Below are positions 10,560 through 22,217 of a DNA stretch of 64,000 nucleotides, piece by piece. The notes below the pieces were generated by a model that was not told where the DNA came from, ran no database searches, and saw nothing but the letters and a program-made list of their open reading frames with translations. Each line of letters begins with the position of its first letter. Within the stretch, counting starts at the first letter, position 1. The DNA is from Diadema setosum (taxonomy: Eukaryota > Echinodermata > Echinoidea > Diadematoida > Diadematidae), in assembly GCF_964275005.1 (NCBI RefSeq), contig NW_027307661.1:1-64000 (forward strand). Reading direction: 5' to 3'. The translations under genes were made by a program, and so were the position numbers.

Positions 10560-11770
10560 TAAATGGAATTTGCATCTATCTGATTTCGTATGTGATCTAT
10601 ATTAATGACATGTAGATTCATATAGGTCACAAACTGGTTTCAGAGTATTCAATTCTTCTGCAGAAAAGATACAGTACCTTTTTCTTCACAGTAGGCCTAA
10701 TACGAACACATGATACTGAATTTACTGCTGAATTTGGATTAGACTGGTCATCGACTGTTATAGGTATTACACAGTTCAGTACCTGTCTCCAGGGAGGCCT
10801 CTCACCTCCCTGCTGTCTCCCAACACCCTGCAGATCTTCTCACCATGGGCGGATGGTGTACTGCATGCATGCATTGCATAATTATGTAACTTACCCAATA
10901 TAAGTGTTTAGTTTGGCCATGGAGCTAAAAACGAATGGCGATCTACGATCGTTTATCTCTAGTACAGAATCCAGTGGTTTCTCTCTAATGTTTTTTTTTC
11001 AACTTTGTACAAAAAAAAAAAAATAGGGCCCAACAGTAGCCATGACTGTTCGTATCATAATTAGAAATGTTCTTGATTTTTCGATCTTGTTTGTGCAGCA
11101 GGATTTGGTAAGAGAGACTTATTTCAGTCGGCTGCACTGTGTCCGAGTGAATCCATAAACACTTTGAAGATCGAGGCACTGAGTCTAAATATCAAACTGT
11201 TCATGATATTATATGCAAATTGACTGGGTATACTACGACTGCAGTCGACTGTATGTTGTACTTGTGGGACAATCCTATAAGATGATACCTTGAACTTCTG
11301 GAATCCCCCTTTTTTTTAGCCAAGTATAGGCCTAAACGTATAAAGTAGGTTTACAATTGAATTTCTATGTCTGGAGAACAATAATTCACACCACATGAAC
11401 CACAATACTAACAGCATAGGCCTAAATACCACGCAATTTCAAATAAAAACATCCACAAATCTTTCTGAGTGTGGCTCTGACGATGAAATTACTAGTAATA
11501 AGTGATTTCATTGATGAAATATGTAGCCATCAAAGCTTTATGTGTTATAAAATATAACAGGTTAGAATACAAAAACACGCTTTGATTACGGAGCATAAAA
11601 GGTCTACCGCGTTGAGCTTCACAAGGAATAGTATTTTATCAGTTTTGATTAAAAAAACAAGTAAGCTGGTATTTTCTTCAGACCTAATTTACCAAAAGAA
11701 GATAAAGATATCACATGTTTGATGGAGAATTTACGTGGCAATTAAACCTACACACTATTTATCCAAAAAT
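10560..11770. other. Interior of the Mutator-like element, left part
   Basis: About 1.2 kb of AT-rich sequence with several AGGCCTA words and short homopolymers (poly-T/poly-A near 10,990-11,025). No conserved frame or domain was recognised. Confidence 0.5.
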
Positions 11771-11777
11771 TGAATAG

Positions 11778-13971
11778 CAGGGCTCGACACTAACTTTTAT
11801 TTTTGGTGGCCCGATCGGGCCACCAAAATCATTAATATTTATTTTTTGATGGCCCGAAAGTAAAATCTGGTGGCCCGCAAAAAAAAAAACATAAGAAATA
11901 CTAAATCGGTCCTACTGAACATAGAAAATGAAATATCAAGTATTACTGAAGTGATACATGTACCCATGTCTAAAATAAATAAAGAGAAATTTCAATCATC
12001 TTACCGTTATTCTGAGTTCTAAGATTTAGCAAATAGGCTTATAGATTATTATAAAAGTTGATGCCTATTTAGGTGCTGGTCAAAACTTAAGTTTGAAACG
12101 ATAGAGTGGGAGCATTTGCAGACATTTGTGAACATCCGACATCTGTTTTGGCATTAAAAGAGCTGGAAGTTAATAACCGTTATTCATTTCTGATTGTAAA
12201 AGCAATTATCCAACATTTACTATTATTTTAACACCGTACGGAGCCGAATGTTACTATCAATTATTTTTTTTTTCAAATGTAAAAGCAAAGAACTGACATT
12301 CATTTTAGCATCTTACGGAGCTGAATGTTATCCTTATTCATTTCTGAACGTGAAAGCAAACATCCCAAATTCATTTTAGCATCTAACTGAGCCGATTGAT
12401 ACCATTAATCATTTCCAAATGTAAAAGCAATAATCTGTTATTCATTTTAGCATCGTACGGAGCAGAATATTACCGTTATTCATTTCAAAATTAAAAAAGC
12501 AAACATCCAACATTTGTTTTATTATTGTATACGGAGCCGAATGTTACTGCTGTCCACTTCCGAAAGTGAAATGAATTATCTGACAATTTAGCATTGTATA
12601 CGGAGCCGAATTTTACTGTTTTTCATTTTTGAACGTCAAGGCAGACATCAGACATTAAATATTTTACCATCAAACGCAGCTGAAAGTTACTGTTATTCAT
12701 TTCGAAATGTAATAGCAAATATCCGACGTTCATTTTAGCATCGTATGGAGCAGAATATTACTGCTATTCACTTCCGAACGTAAAAGCAATCATCTGACAT
12801 TTATTTTAGCATCTTCCTTAGCCGAATGTTATTGCTATTTACTTTCGAAAGTAAAAGCACACATCCGACATTTATTTAATCATCATTCGGGGTTGAATAT
12901 CATTGTTATTCATTTCCGAACGTCAAAGGGCAAGGGATCATTCGACATTCATTTTAGCATCTTCCGCAGCTGATCTGTTATTGCTATTTACTTCAAACCT
13001 GAACGTGAACATCCGGTATTTATTTTACTATCTATATGGAGTTGAATATTATTGTTGTTCATTTCCGAGCGTCAGAGCAAAATTAATATCCGACATCTAT
13101 TTTAGCATCTTCCGGAGCTGAATGTTGTTGCTATATACATTCGAACACAAAAGCAAACATGAGACATTATTCTTATCATTCACTTGAATGTGAACATCCG
13201 GTATTTAATTTATTATCTATATGGAGTTGAATATCATGTTTATTCATTTCCGAACGTCAAATGGATCATTCGACACTTACTTTAGCATCTTCTGGAGCTG
13301 AATGTTGTTGTTATTTACTTTCCAACGTAAAAGCAAACATCCGGCATTTATTTTCTTATCGTATACGGAGTTGAATATTACTAGTATTCATTTCCGAACG
13401 TCAAAGCTAACATTCCACATTTATTTCAGCATCTTCTGGAGCCGAATGTTATCCTTATTCATTTCCGAACGCAAAACCAAACATCCGACATTTCTTTTAG
13501 TATCATACGGAGCCGAATATTACCGTTATTCATTTCCAAAATAAAAAGCAAACATCCGGCATTTATTTTCTCATCGTACGGAGTTGAATGTTATTAGTAT
13601 TCATTCCCGAACGTCAAAGCTAACATTCAACATTTATTTCATCATCTTCTGGAGCTGAATGTTATCCTTATTCATTTCCGAACGCAAAATCAAACATCCG
13701 ACACTTATTTTAGTATCATACGGAGTCGAATATTACTGTTATTCATTTCCAAAATAAAAATCAAACATCTGACATTTATTTTAGCATCTTACGGAGCCGA
13801 TTGTTACCGCTGTCCATCTGCAAAAGTAAAGGCAATTATCCGACTTTTTGGTGGCCCGAGTGGGCCACCAAAATTTCAGAAATGAAGATTTATTATTTCT
13901 GAAATTTTGGTGGCCCGACGCGCGTTTTTGGTGGCCCCGGGCCACCGGGCCACCGTTAGTGTCGAGCCCTG
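11778..13971. mobile_element. 2.2 kb hAT-like non-autonomous element
   Basis: Perfect 17 bp terminal inverted repeats CAGGGCTCGACACTAAC at both ends and a 5 bp flanking duplication AATAG (11,773-11,777 and 13,972-13,976). Subterminal blocks of GGTGGCCCGA/TCGGGCCACC in both orientations can form hairpins (11,805-11,880 and 13,847-13,955). CAGGG termini are hAT-like. The usual hAT duplication is 8 bp, so a 5 bp group is implied. There is no transposase: the interior is a minisatellite. Confidence 0.85.
12100..13845. repeat. ~71 bp minisatellite filling the hAT-like element
   Basis: A unit of the form ACATCCGACATTTATTTTAG, CATCKTACGGAGCYGAATGT, TACTGTTATTCATTTCCGAA, CGTAAAAGCAA recurs about 24 times. 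Measured spacing between successive CGGAG-type words near the left end is 77, 71, 71, 74 and 69 bp. Units are diverged from one another, so this is an old expansion relative to the near-identical 3.4 kb units. Confidence 0.88.
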
Positions 13972-14047
13972 AATAGGCATTGTTTTTCCGAAGGTTCGTT
14001 GATCTGAAAATATAAGAGAAACTTTATCATTTTGAAGGTTTGATAGC

Positions 14048-14155
14048 CCCCCCCCCAAAAAAAACAAACAAACAAACAAACAAACAAACAAACAAACAAA
14101 CAAACAAACAAGCAAGCAAACGAGCAAACATCAAACAAACAAGCAAACAAATGAA
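14048..14155. repeat. (CAAA)n simple repeat after a C run
   Basis: CCCCCCCCC followed by AAAACAAACAAACAAA-type repeats. The long Leu/Phe/Val/Cys frames on the minus strand through it are repeat artefacts. Confidence 0.9.
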
Positions 14156-14159
14156 ACAA

Positions 14160-17100
14160 GGTTCGTAAATCCACAAATGGAAAAATTGCATACTTTGTCT
14201 TATAACAAACATTCGGAATTACTAACCAATATCGTTCTAAATTAACGAACCTACGGGATTGCAAACTTTTTTTCTTAATTTTTCTTTTAGGGGCTATACA
14301 AACAAACATTCGGAAGACCAATCCTTTAGTATTTTAAACGAACCTTATATCGTTTTGGATTACCGAACCATCGTAACAATAAACCCTGAAAATGAACTTC
14401 CAGAAAAACAAACTGTAAACAGAAATAAGACATTTCTGACTCCAGAATCATTCAGCATTTGACAATCCCAGCGGATATTATACAATTCTGATATTCACCT
14501 TGCATTATAATGATGATGCCATGTAACCATCAGGAGGTAAACTATAATCATCGAGAAGGCGAGAGAGCCTCCTTGATAAACAGGCAAACTCCACAACACC
14601 ATGCTGAAGGGCATAGATCGACACTTGCTTATATGAATATATCGAAGTGCAAAATAAATTTATTGATTATTCATTTAAACTTTATGATACCACAGTCTCC
14701 GGGGTTCACCCCTCAGAACAATACGTATTTACATGATAACAACATGGTATGGACTCCTATAAAGTTTATCTAGCTGCCCTAGATTTTTAATCCTTCATTG
14801 TTGGACGATAATTAAAGATGTTCATTTACAGCATGATTAAAAGGAGAAATATCTGGTATTTCCAATGAAACATAATAGTATACGTTACCGTTAAGACAAA
14901 TTGCAATATGTCGTGCCCCACACTGCGCATCATCAATTTTTATACTACAGATGTTCAATGCATATAAATGCAATTTTACTAATAGCTGGGCTCGAAAGTT
15001 ATATCATCTGTGATGTGTAAATATTTGCTAAACCATTTACTTCTGGGTATTGATTTCCAATAGGTGATCTTCAACCACACGACAAGAGAAAGTCCACTCC
15101 CCATTGAAAAAGAGAAGTAAAATGCATGTCTTTTCAACAGTATGGTTTTGCGGGAGGTAAATTGCTATAGTCGTATCTTATTCAATTTTGCCCCCATTTG
15201 TTTGTTTTTTTTTTTTTGTGTGTGTATCAACTATCAATGAGAATGACCTGTATTCCCTCCTGCATTCACATTGGTGAGAACCCATTAAAAAAGTGTTCGC
15301 TTTCAAAGTCATAAGACATTTGAGTCACTGGGTACCTGCGTCTGTGAAGCATTCTGCTTCTCATCATTACAATGTCATGATGTATTATCATACTTCGATC
15401 AACGCGGCTTGTTTCCTTTAGCTTTGTTTTTCTTTACTGCTATAGGTTACACTAACACCTTTTTATGGAAATAGATGTGTGTAACCCTCCTGTTACTTCT
15501 AAATCCATTCAGTTGATAAAATCAAAAGAATTGGCATATTGTTATCGCCACGTATCAGCACATGCCGTGTGATAATAACGACGGGTATTGTTGTGATGGT
15601 TAAGTGTGCTATTAATTACAAGTACATAACTACAAACCCTTCTTTTAAGTTTTGTCTAATGAACATTGTTTCATTATCAGAAAAAAATAGTGAACAATAG
15701 TTTATTTTCGAATAAGCGAACCTTCGGAATAACAGACATAGCTTTCTTAATAAAGAACCTGTGGAAGAACGCACCATTTTAACCAGCACCATATTTCCCA
15801 CGAATATATAGCTGCACTATCAGCAAAATCTGTTTTAAAGGCAAGCCACAAGTGTTTTGGTAAAAGGACGAAAGGAATAATGTTGCTTTTACGTTTAGAT
15901 GAAGTAGTTTGACTATATATGAAAGTTGTTGAATGAATTCCCTTGAGCGTTTGAGTTTATAATTGGATGAATCCTGCGAGTTATGTTGGCCAGGGAGTGA
16001 GTTTTCGTAACGTATACGTTTCTCACCTGCACTTTTCCATGGAAATGAGATAATAAAGTTACTTTAATGTGTTCTATAGTGAGATATGGGAGGAGTTCCT
16101 TGCAGTTGAGCTATAAGGCTGTCATAATCCTTGAGGAGAAATCTCATGGCAGGGTATTATGTTTCGTTGAATCTTAAAATACCTTATGGAATTCGTCAGT
16201 GAAATCCGTCTGTATATGACTCGACCTATATATATAAAAAAAAACAATAACAAAAACACGAACCTCTTCGTTATCCTACCCGCAGGCGCAATCCAATGAA
16301 TTTCACTTGCCTTTGTTGACCATGACAATTTTTTAATTCCTATCTACAATCAGGCTTTTAAAGACAAAAATTTATTTGGGCACTATCGACTCTTTGAATC
16401 TGGTTCCTATACATTTGATATTTTGTAATGATAATATTTTTTTTTTTTTTTTTTTTTTTGGGGGGGGGGTCTGGTTTTTAATATCTTTGCTAGAGTAGCT
16501 TTACCAAAAATATGACTTCTGTGACACGGGATCAGAAGTCATGTATATGAAGATCACATAGTTTAGTGATATAGTGGGATTGACCCTTTTACCGATGTCA
16601 TTCTGTTATTCTCGGAGGAATCAATCTAAAATAAAGTCTGTAATCTGCAATAAGCCTATGGTAGTATAATGTCCAATGAAACATTTTTTTTTTCATTGTA
16701 TCATAAATCGTGGTATAGGGCCTATGCACCTCCCCTATTTGGATGGAGGCTACGTTTCATGAAAAGACTTCTCTCTCATAAGACACACAGACTTTACTTC
16801 TCTTTAATACATAAATAGCTACATAATTGTGAGAGTCTTTGGAATTTCCTTGATTTTAGACTTTGTATAGGCCTATATGATGACTTCGTGAAATCATGGA
16901 ATGGGCAGCTTGTCTCTCATCATGCATAAAGAAAGCACGTAGGCCTACATAGTGCAGTATGATGAGCTGGCGGTCGAAGTAGTGGGCTCAACTTCAGAAC
17001 AAAACCCCCTATTTTGGTGGACAATGCTGTAGTGTAGTCATGGAGCTAGTACAAAATGTAGCTCCATGGTTTGTAGCTCCATGGTGTAGTGGAGGTGGGC

Positions 17101-17240
17101 AGCACTGCCACACACTACCAGCGGGAGTGCGATCAGCTGGTATTCTCGTTAACTAGTAAAACTGTCTGATTGACTGCGAGTCATGAATATTCATGACTAC
17201 TTTAGCGTGAACTCTTGACCCTGCTCGACCCGGCGAAAGT
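14160..17240. other. Interior of the Mutator-like element, right part
   Basis: About 3 kb of AT-rich sequence. Fragments of the form CGAACCTTCGGAATAAC or ACATTCGGAA recur near 14,210-14,370 and 15,715-15,735. A T run followed by a G run lies at 16,437-16,470. No domain or conserved frame was found, and no transposase. Confidence 0.5.
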
Positions 17241-17245
17241 ATTTT

Positions 17246-17365
17246 ACTGGACTCTTTTTTTTCGGGTATCGCAGTTCTCGGCGTATCGCAATCCTCGGGT
17301 GTCACGCCCTCATACGGCTTGTCGCGTACAATCACGGCTACGAGTAAAAAGAGTCCAGAAGCTAG
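17246..17365. repeat. Inverted repeat near the right end of the Mutator-like element
   Basis: ACTGGACTCTTTTTTTTCGG near 17,246 faces AAAAAGAGTCCAGAAGC near 17,347, making a ~100 bp stem-loop just inside the terminus. Subterminal foldbacks of this kind are common in elements with long TIRs. Confidence 0.6.
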
Positions 17366-17378
17366 ACTAACTCGATTG

Positions 17379-18447
17379 GGAAGAGGAGTTTTCTGTGTCT
17401 TTTCTTTTGTTTGTTCTTCTTTTGCCCGATACGTTCTTGCGGCCTCAGCGTATATGACAAACTATGTACCGTCTTTAGCTTTTGAATTTCTTTCGCTCTC
17501 TTTATCATCTTACATCCATTCTAAGCCGCAGAGTGGTCGTCGCCACAGTTAACACATTTGGGATTTTCTTTTCTGGGACATTCCTCAAAAGAGTGAGATT
17601 CCCCACATCTGACACATCGGGTCTTTGAACGGCAGTTGGCTGCCGTATGACCGTGACGCTGACACTTAAAGCATCTTACAACAGGTGGAATCCACTGTTT
17701 TACATTAAATGATTGAAAGCAGAGAATTACCTCTTCAGGGATTTGTTTTGAGTCAAATGTTAAAATGACACTGCGTGTTGGGGTGTAGAAAGTATCTTTC
17801 TTTTCCTGGTTGTAGGTTTTTCTAGTTATTCTCTTTACATTAATCACTTTTTGTCTTTTAAGTTCTGACTTGATCTCTTCCTCTCCCATTTCTATGGGTA
17901 CCCCTGAGATAACTCCTTTGGCGCTCTGATGCTTTTGCGTTTTGACCGGGACATTACCGATTTGCTGAATATCGGAAATTTGTCTGAGTTGTTTTTCGTT
18001 GCGGCATTTAACTAAGATTCCTGCGTTCATACTTTTCATGAATTCTGGCGGGCTTCCTGACACGTTTTGGATTGATTTGGCAATTACCAGTAAACTTATG
18101 TTGCGAAGAGATTTGGAACGCTCGATGGGGGTGATAAACACTTTCAGATCTGGAGGATTTGCTTTTGGCGTACGAAAGACGTTTTCGTAATTGTCATAGT
18201 CCGTTTCGGAATCTGTGGAATTTGACATAGAGTCCCTTTTGGTGCTTATCTCTTCCACCGTACTTGAGCCTTCTCTGTACTTTCGTGTCTTACGCCTGCC
18301 TGAAACAACTCTGTAATCTTCTTCATGAACTTTATCATAGCTAGTGTCGCTGTCTGTCCCCTTGGGGTCAAAAGCCCCTTTGGAGTCTACAGCTCTATCG
18401 TATTCTCGTGAGGCGGCAGCCACCGCCATGGTTTCACAAGACGCCAA
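17379..18447 (-). pseudogene. LINE ORF1, N-terminal and zinc-knuckle part
   Basis: 308 codons are open from MASCETMAVAAASREYDRAV to a stop at 17,521. The N-terminal third is acidic and Ser-rich. The middle (LKVFITPIERSKSL to VILCFQSFNVKQW) resembles the RNA-binding region of I-type ORF1 proteins. Three zinc knuckles follow: CFKCQRHGHTAANC (from about residue 259), CVRCGESHSFEEC (278) and CVNCGDDHSAA (298). An in-frame stop then cuts the third knuckle where its distal Cys should follow (stop, then NGC). Beyond it come KRAKEIQKLK and, one frame over, YAEAARTYRAKEEQ, both typical of these proteins. The product would coat element RNA. It is disabled by one stop, at least one frameshift and two insertions. 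Confidence 0.85.
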
Positions 18448-18699
18448 TTGGCGGGAAAGTTGAGTTATGTCTATATTGGTGCGAAGTGCGAAATTCCGGA
18501 TGTTTGCTTACCTTAAAACTGTTCGACGGCGTGCTTCTAGAAAGGCGTATATTCCATATGCCTCAACTATGGCCCAAAAAACATGCAAAGTGAGTCCAAA
18601 ATATCAAAATATCAAAATTATCCAAATAACAGAGATTCCAAGTTCGGAGCTAGAGGTGGACACGTCCGGCGTCCGTGACCACCGCCTGGCGCAACCTAG
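18448..18699 (-). other. LINE 5' untranslated region
   Basis: About 250 bp upstream of ORF1, more GC-rich than the surroundings, starting AGGTTGCGCCAGGCGG on the minus strand at the boundary with unit B. An internal promoter is expected in this superfamily, but I cannot point to a motif. Confidence 0.6.
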
Positions 18700-18941
18700 T
18701 GTTGCTTTACATACTAGTCTATATTAAAATGTCTTGCATTGCCAATAATAAGACTTGACCTGGGCTATTTCCTAACTTTTCCATGTATATAAAACACACA
18801 CACACAAACAAACACAAACAATATAGGGGATGCTCTAAAGTGCAGATTTTGGATATCCTCCCTCCGCTTGGTCACTTCGACGCCCCCTCGCTGGTCATAT
18901 CTCCCCCAATCATGAACATAAACCGACACCCTTGACTACCA

Positions 18942-19378
18942 GTGGCGGATGGGGGGGGGGGAGGGGGGTGCACCGCGGGCACCCCTCTGGCCCCTCTCTT
19001 AATTTCCAAAGCGAGTATAGCTACAAATGGCAGTATTTGGGCTGTGAAATGTCAAAATTTTCAAGCTCGCTCGCTCCGCTCACTCACATATAATCGTTAT
19101 GCCATTCTCCTGATGTTACTGCCATCAATTGCAAGCAGTTGCACCCATTGCGTCCCCCTTAATTTCCAAAGCGAAAAAATATAGCTACAAACGGCTGTTT
19201 TGGGACTTTAAAATGTCAAAATTTTCAAGCTCGCTCGCTCCTCTCGCTCGCATTTAATCGTTATGCCATTCTCCTGATGTTGCTGCTAGTATTATTGCCA
19301 GCAGTTGTGCCTGGTGCGCCCCCTTAATTTCCAAAGCGAAAGAAATGTAGCTACAAACGGCAGTTTTTGGACCATATA
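18942..19378 (+). repeat. CAGTGGCG-led G run and ~160 bp sub-repeats, unit B part 1
   Basis: CAGTGGCGGATGGGGG, a poly-G run and GTGCACCGCGGGC introduce three sub-repeats with the AATTTCCAAAGCG and CTCGCTCGCT words. The series resumes at 21,061 after the inserted DNA. Confidence 0.8.
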
Positions 19379-19845
19379 GGGCTCACACCTGTAAATAAAA
19401 TGGACTGTCCCAGACCCCTTCACAAATTCGTACCAAAGATACCAAAATAAATGAAGAAAAAAATTAATTAAAAATCAATGATGTAGTTTGGCAAAAAACT
19501 GAATAGCTGTAGATATTGAGTATGAATTCCTCTACAAACTGCATTTTGGTTGGAAGATGAAAGCTTTTCTGATGGAATTTGAGGGGACTATATTTCATTG
19601 GGTACGTGTACGGAAAATAGGTGATTTTTTGAGTGACAAGAACTCGTAGTCTGGCTTTGCGGACCCCTGGACAGAATTAGAGCAGAACAACCCACCCTGG
19701 CAATCTGATGGATGAAAGGTAATATCTCACTTATTCAGGTTAGTGAAGATGAAACACCTCATTTCTCCCAGCTATTCTACAGAATTTTTTGAAATTTGAA
19801 TTTTAACACACGTCTCTATGGGGAATTATTTACCCGTGTGAGCCC
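19379..19845. mobile_element. 467 bp MITE flanked by TATA
   Basis: Terminal inverted repeats GGGCTCACACCTGTAAATAA (left) and GGGCTCACACGGGTAAATAA (right, reverse complement), with TATA at 19,375-19,378 and 19,846-19,849. Unit C shows the uninterrupted phrase ACCATATAATGTCC at about 33,645. No coding capacity. Superfamily not assigned. Confidence 0.75.
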
Positions 19846-19849
19846 TATA

Positions 19850-21060
19850 GAGAATGCACGCAATACATGCAAGTCTATGGGAAGTATTCATCCCATACAA
19901 GCTCTGCTGGTTTATGTTGATCTTGTATTGTGTCAGATCTCTCTTCCTCCCTCCCCCTTCTCATCCCTACTCCCCCCCCCCCCCCATCTCTATCTTGCTA
20001 CAATTTCTTTTCTTAACATTATGTTCTTGTGGTACTAGATCTTAGTAAATAGCAGTCATCAGTATCACACAACTTTGAATGACTTCTTGTATTGTGTATC
20101 TTGTATTGTGTCAGATCTCTTCCTCCCTCCCCCTTCTGCTCCCTACCCCCCTCCCTCTACCTCTCTCCTCTATTCCCCCCCCCCCTCTTCCTTGCTACAA
20201 TTTCTTTTCTTAATATTATGTTCTTGTGGTACTAGATCTTAAATAGCAGTCATCAGTATCACACAACTTTGAATGACTGTGTTAATCTTGTATTGGGTAT
20301 CTTGTATTGTATCAGAGCTCTTCCTCCGTCCCCTTCCCCTCCCTACCCCCTCTCTCTCTCTACCTCTCTCCTCTACTCCCCCTCCTCAACTCTGCCTTGC
20401 TACTATTTCTTTTCTTAATATTATGTTCTTGTCACTAGATCTTAGTACATAGCAGTCAGTCATCAGTATCACACAACTTTGAATGACTGTGTTAATCTTG
20501 TATTGTGTATCTTGTATTGTATCAGATCTCTTCCTCCCTCCCCTTCCCCTCCCTACCCCCCCCCCCTCTCTCTCTACCTCTCTCCTCTACTCTCCCCTCC
20601 TCAACTCTGCCTTGCTACTATTTCTTTTCTTAATATTATGTTCTTGTCACTAGATCTTAGTACATAGCAGTCAGTCATCAGTATCACACAACTTTGAATG
20701 ACTGTGTTATTTTAATGTATTTCTTTGTTTTGGCTACCACTGAAACAGCTCAAAATACATAAAGTTAGTCTGTTTGACAAAACAAAGTCTTATCAAGTAC
20801 TTTGTAGGCTATAAGGTGATGATGACACACCCACAATCAAGGATAACTGCCTGGATCTATGTATTCATCTTATGAAGAACTGATCAAAACTGCAAGATTT
20901 ATTTTCAAAAAAACCCTAAAGGGCATGATTTTCTAAAAGTGTCCCTTTGAGAAGCTTTATAATACTTGAAAGTGTAATTTCTCATATGATGTAGGGGCAA
21001 ATACCATAAAAAACACATTTATGATGTTTAAAAGTCAAATAAGAAATATGACCTCCACTA
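19850..21060. other. Extra insertion in unit B, contains CT-rich tandem repeats
   Basis: Sequence absent from the other units, lying between the MITE's right TATA and a further TATA before AATGTCAAAATTTTC (21,061). The ends GAGAATGCACG and GACCTCCAC are not inverted repeats, so the mechanism is unclear. It may be a larger relative of the adjacent MITE or an independent insertion. The part outside the tandem repeats (20,710-21,060) is AT-rich and featureless. Confidence 0.5.
19915..20710. repeat. Four tandem copies of a ~200 bp polypyrimidine unit
   Basis: Each copy has TCTTGTATTGTGTCAGATCT, a CT/C-rich block of 50-80 bp, TTGCTACAATTTCTTTTCTT, AATATTATGTTCTTGT, CTAGATCTTAGTA, CATCAGTATCACACAACTTT and GAATGACTG. 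Copies start near 19,920, 20,100, 20,290 and 20,510 and differ mainly in the length of the pyrimidine block. Confidence 0.85.
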
Positions 21061-21336
21061 TAATGTCAAAATTTTCAAGATCGCTCGCTTCGCTCGCTCG
21101 CCTAATTGTTATGCCATTCTCCTGATGTTGCTGCCAGTAATTTCCAGCAGTTGCACCCGGTGTAGCGCCCCCCCCCCCTTAATTTCCAAAACGAAAATAA
21201 TATAGCTACAAACGGCAGTTTGGGGATTATAAAATGTCAAAATTGTCAAGCTCGCTCGCCCCGCTCGCTCATATTTAATCGTTATGCCATTCTCCTGATG
21301 TTGCTGCCAGCAGTTGTGCACGGTGCGCCCCTTTAA
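21061..21336 (+). repeat. ~160 bp sub-repeats, unit B part 2
   Basis: Two further sub-repeats matching 33,650-33,920 in unit C, ending at the TTAA site used by the next MITE. Confidence 0.8.
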
Positions 21337-21796
21337 AGGAGACCTCCAGATGATTTTCAGACTTTTACATATGAACAACTATAAATTGGTTATACCGGGT
21401 ACAGAGTTTCAGAATTTATAGTGATTGGGATGAGGAAAGAGAATGTTTTCAAAATTTATAACAAATCACTATGAACAAGGATGATGACATGACAGCCTCA
21501 CTAAAGGAATGCCCAAGTTGGGGCTCAAGGAAGCAGAACAAAAGAAGAAGGCATGCATACATTATCGACAGGTGAACTTGCAAACTGGCAGTATTGTAAT
21601 GGGAATTACACTGCTACATTTCTGAAATATGTGAGGCTCCTATGTCATCATCATTGTTCAGTGTAATTTGTTTAAGGTTTTTCAAAGTATTTTTTCTCTG
21701 CTCAAGGACCACAATAAATTCCACAAATCTACACATGGAGTTGTTGATTTATGTACTACATGATGTGAAATTATGAAAATCGTCTGGAATGCCCCT
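21337..21796. mobile_element. 460 bp MITE at a TTAA site
   Basis: TTAA at 21,333-21,336 and 21,797-21,800. Ends AGGAGACCTCCAGATGATTT and, reverse complement of the right end, AGGGGCATTCCAGACGATTT, give about 23 bp of imperfect TIR. The empty site CCCCTTTAATTTCCAAAG is present in unit C (33,912) and unit D (37,505). No coding capacity. Confidence 0.82.
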
Positions 21797-21800
21797 TTAA

Positions 21801-22217
21801 TTTCCAAAGCGAAAAAATAGTATTATAGCTACAAACGGCAGCTTTGGGACTGTAAAATGTCAACATTTTCAAGTCCAATCTCTTCGCTCGCTCGCATTTA
21901 ATTGTTATGCCATTCTCCTGATGTTGCTGCCAGTAATTTGTCGTTTCACACCGTCATTCCATAATCCATGTAAGGAAAACTTACAATGTTGCTCAATGAC
22001 TGCGCTGTGGAATGTATCACATTCCGTTATGTATGGTAGTCCCCATTAAGTTTGCAGACTTACAGCGCACGCACACATGCGCACACACACATACACACGC
22101 ACACACTCACAAGCATACACACCTTCAAAATTACTTTTCCACGAGGTGCCCCTCCCCTCCCCCCAATGTCTTGACCCACGGTACGCCACTGGTCATGGAT
22201 AGAGAATCTCATATGAG
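21801..22217 (+). repeat. Unit B: last sub-repeat, CA tract and flank
   Basis: Continues the unit: a sub-repeat to about 21,940, then CATGTAAGGAAAACTTACAA, the CA-rich tract (22,065-22,130), a C-rich run and GGTACGCCACTGGTCATGG. Matches 1,740-2,054 of unit A. Confidence 0.75.

Larger units (their letters stand above)
10333..17369. mobile_element. 7.0 kb Mutator-like DNA element inside LINE ORF1
   Basis: Flanked by a perfect 9 bp direct repeat ACTCGATTG (10,324-10,332 and 17,370-17,378), and the flanks join into a continuous LINE ORF1 reading frame. The termini are inverted: left TAGTCTGGGCTCC, right (reverse complement) TAGTCTAGCTTCTGG. Similarity resumes inward, with GATTGCGATAATCGAGAGACTG on the left against GATTGCGATACGCCGAGAACTG on the right, so the TIRs are long (about 150 bp) and degenerate. 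Long TIRs with a 9 bp duplication fit Mutator-like elements. I see no transposase frame, so it is non-autonomous or eroded. It carries the hAT-like element at 11,778-13,971. Confidence 0.75.
5032..18699 (-). mobile_element. I-superfamily LINE with nested insertions, between units A and B
   Basis: Unit A stops at TTTTGCAG (5,031) and unit B resumes at TGTTGCTTTAC (18,700). The uninterrupted junction is seen at 32,970/32,971, 36,728/36,729 and 39,871/39,872. The intervening DNA on the minus strand reads as a complete LINE layout: 5' UTR (18,448-18,699), ORF1 with three zinc knuckles, ORF2 with endonuclease, reverse transcriptase and RNase H, then a 3' UTR ending in (CAA)n at 5,032-5,043. Target duplication is at most two bases (AG). 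An RNase H after RT plus a zinc-knuckle ORF1 points to the I superfamily (I/Nimb-like). Later insertions total about 7.5 kb, leaving a LINE of about 6.1 kb, a normal full length. Confidence 0.85.

Noticed and set aside
13876-14321. Long Leu/Phe/Val/Cys-rich minus-strand frames that look like membrane proteins
   Set aside because: They are translations of the (CAAA)n simple repeat.
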